A DNA stretch of 64,000 nt from Ridgeia piscesae (Eukaryota; Annelida; Polychaeta; Sabellida; Siboglinidae): NCBI GenBank assembly GCA_025642075.2, contig JAODUO010000061.1:395001-459000 (forward strand). The letters are read 5' to 3'. This document shows, piece by piece, positions 61,744-64,000 of the stretch. The position numbers and the translations under genes were made by a program. The notes beneath the pieces were generated by a model. The model worked only from the letters and a program-made list of their open reading frames with translations. It had not been told where the DNA came from and ran no database searches. Numbering within the stretch: position 1 is the stretch's first letter; every line of letters starts with the position of its first letter.

Positions 61744-62550
61744 ACTGTCCTTGCGGAATGCACTGACTTCATGGCCAAACTCACAGACACCGCCTCCAAG
61801 AACAAGCAGTACAACTCGCTCAAGGCGAAGCTGACAGAATGGCTGCCAGAGATGGCAGACCGCGTGGACCAGTGCATCGACAGCATTGCCCTGGGCGAGG
61901 ACCCAAAGAACCACCTGGACGACCTGAAGGCCATCACGTCTGACGTGGTCGCTGAGGGAAAGCTGATGGAAGACCTACACAGGGTCGGACAGGACCTCGT
62001 GGACATCCTAGAGGAGTTGAACTGTAAGGACTCACCCAAGGCGATTGAAATTCAGCAGACGGTCGCAGACCTGCAGAATCAGTATGAGGCCATCCAACAG
62101 GCATTGGCCGACAAACAGCAGAACGTAAACGCCGTTGTTGTCCAATCGCAGGACGCGGAGCACAACTTGCAAGCGATGTTCGATTGGGTGAATGAAACAC
62201 AGGCACTGTTCGACAACATGATGCCAGTGAGTCTGGACAAGGATGTACTCAACGAGCAGATGAGGATGCACCGGGTGATTGCCTCAGAGATTGAGAACCA
62301 CAAGACTCAGGTGGATTCAGTGAGTGAGCAATGCGAGGCATACCCCTCGACTCAAGGCCAGGTGGCACAGCTGTGGGACGCCTTCGATGAGCTCGTGTCT
62401 CGCAGTGAAGAGCGAGGTGAGGACCTGGACAGTGTCGTCCACAAACTTGCCACGCTCCATGGAAACGTGAACCAGCTTGAGTCGTGGATCGCCAACACGG
62501 TGCGGTCGCTGAAGAGGGAGAGCAGCGAGTTTGACCACGGCTCCATCAAG
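61744..62550 (+). CDS. shot/MACF1: Spectraplakin exon: two to three spectrin repeats
   Basis: An 807-nt, phase 0/0 exon (269 residues). It opens T-V-L-A-E-C-T-D-F-M-A-K-L and has three clear helical cycles: Y-N-S-L-K-A-K-L-T-E-W-L-P-E-M (helix A with W), then L-Q-A-M-F-D-W-V-N-E-T-Q-A-L (W again), then L-E-S-W-I-A-N-T-V-R-S-L (third W). Repeats are about 105-110 residues apart, as in spectrin. L-Q-N-Q-Y-E-A-I matches the helix C pattern. It ends D-H-G-S-I-K at gtgaga, so the rod continues beyond the window. It is more GC- and CpG-rich than the flanking introns. Confidence 0.96.
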
Positions 62551-64000
62551 GTGAGATGAACTTTGTTATGATCTCTATTCTCTAGGCAATTTTCTGTTAC
62601 TGCTTAACACCTGTGTAGCAAAACACCCTCAGATGGATCATTGCAAATGCATCTCCTCCTAGGCACAGATGCCTGATCTCCTTTTTCAGTGTGCGTACAC
62701 TTCCTTGGAGTATTTGCCAGTAATCTATTAACTGTCAGTTCTAACTAATGGATCATTGTAAGTGCATATCCTCCCAGGCTCCGAAAGCAGACGTCTCCTG
62801 GTCTCATTCACTTCCTTTCACCATTACCTCTGATTGGCCAATTGAATTACAAAAGACTTGATTACCAGGGGTAGTAACTGTTTTCAGTGGACTAAACTGA
62901 ATGATCAGCTGTTTTAAAACTGTATGTCCATCTTACTTCAGTGATTCCGTGCTCTGATGATGGTTTATGTATATTCGTGGTCCATAGATATCAGGTTGGT
63001 GAGACTCAAAGATCGAATCAGAATCTTGATGATCTTGGATCCTTGAGAGTGTTATTGTTATTTTTATTAAAGTGATCACATATAAAACATGAAGGCATTT
63101 AATAAACAATGATAGGCTTCATCAGACAGACTTGTTGTCATCTCTGGAAGTCTTCTGCAGGGCTTTAATTTTAATTTACCAAATTATTGCCAGTCACATG
63201 TTTTGGTGGATACATGGATGTTAGCTGTTAAGCCAGTTTGTCTGATGACCTGAAATGGACTAAAAACACACGTGACTCCATTTACACTCATTTCTAAGCT
63301 ATAAGTGACAATATCTATGGTTTTGGAATAAATTGTTTTGTTTTTCTCCTTCATTTTTTACCTGTCCACCCATATTTCTACCCATCCACAAAGGTTTTTA
63401 CCCATCCCAATGATGTGGGGATGGGTCTCTGCATAAAGCTACGGTCTTCTGAGTGTGCGATGATTGTTTGGATGCTACAATGTTACCTGTTTGTCAAAAG
63501 GCATACACTACACACTTAGCAACTGCAATCTTTTGAAATGTTTGTTTTGAGTACATTTTTGGATGTGATTAATTAAGAAGTGGGTTCTTTACCTCAGTTT
63601 ATTTGTTGTCTGTGCATTTGTTTGTTATTGTGCTTTTGTGTTTATCCCACATACACTGTATGGTAGGTATATTTATATAGCGGATATCTTATGTATCTAC
63701 ATCTAAGATAGTTGGCAAACTGCACCATGAATGTACATTATCAACAGACATTATAAAAGGCAACTGTGACAGTGTTATTGATTGGAACAATTTTGGAACT
63801 GGCATTCTAAGGACCATGACAGATAGGTTCATATATAAAGTGGTTTGAGTAGTCAGTTGTCATTTACCCACCGGAAATTGAGTTTGAGGCACTTATAACG
63901 TATGCCAGTGTGTGTACAAAAAGTGTGCAAGAATTGTCCGTAGCAATGATGTAGTGATGTCAGACAGTTTCTATAGAATGGCAACATTTTATTTTGGGAT
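62551..64000 (+). other. Start of a further intron, gene continues off the window
   Basis: No exon recognised to the right edge. It contains a local duplication (ATGGATCATTG...AAATGCATCTCCTCC versus AATGGATCATTGTAAGTGCA, near 62632 and 62748) and copy B of the dispersed repeat. Confidence 0.75.
63178..63444 (+). repeat. Dispersed repeat, copy B
   Basis: Same orientation and word order as 24205-24497, shorter by small deletions (for example around the AAACTTTAAAATGTGTCTAA segment of copy A). It ends with ACCCATCCC...GGGATGGGT, a hairpin also seen in copy A in degenerate form. No target-site duplication identified. Confidence 0.85.

Overview
The window is animal nuclear DNA. It shows interrupted coding sequence with GT-AG introns of 0.4 to 15 kb, tRNA-derived SINE-like sequence, microsatellites and three long minisatellites. 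One gene on the + strand accounts for all the coding sequence I can support: a spectraplakin (the MACF1 / dystonin / shot / VAB-10 family of actin-microtubule cross-linkers). Its style (a single spectraplakin exon carrying plakin repeats, plus a mosaic of CpG-rich and CpG-poor DNA as in animals with gene-body methylation) suggests an invertebrate, perhaps a spiralian or another non-vertebrate with moderate-GC DNA. I cannot name the species.

Layout: 1-10.1 kb is CpG-rich and almost exon-free, with a candidate first exon ending at 453. From 10018 to 45211 ten short exons encode the middle of the plakin domain: the second half of spectrin repeat 4, then repeat 5 with the embedded SH3 domain (35828-42503), then repeat 6. 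Two more short exons (48158-48228 and 48760 to about 48941) close a plakin domain that looks much shorter than in vertebrate plakins. A single 2.3-kb exon (49586-51920) encodes about 18 degenerate plakin repeats. From 53741 to 62550 five exons start the spectrin-repeat rod. The gene runs off the right edge; neither an actin-binding CH pair nor the C-terminal EF-hand/GAS2 module is in the window. All 17 internal exons join in one open frame of about 1644 codons, with phases agreeing at every junction; only the end of the 48760 exon is uncertain.

Non-coding landscape: a 53-bp x 38 array (25921-27936), a 21-bp array of about 2.5 kb (45347-47855), a 24-bp array of about 1.27 kb (52213-53480), a CCGT tetranucleotide block beside a splice donor (32387-32780), long TA tracts, telomere-like TTAGGG repeats, a dispersed repeat present twice (24205 and 63178), and a tRNA-derived SINE candidate at 16839-17160. 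CpG is common in 1-10.1 kb, in 58.2-60.0 kb and in some exons, and scarce elsewhere.

Most interesting points: (1) an ATG sitting as the last codon before a strong donor at 453, which would splice in frame to the 10018 exon and give a plakin isoform without the actin-binding domain; (2) the 48760 exon, which has three possible 3' ends: a phase-0 donor fitting the spectrin rod, a phase-2 donor fitting the plakin-repeat exon, and read-through to a stop and polyadenylation signals; (3) a 21-bp array whose left edge is a good splice acceptor in exactly the right phase to read 252 codons of a DIRDSTR heptad; (4) the shortened plakin domain. No operon, phage, CRISPR or bacterial system is present.
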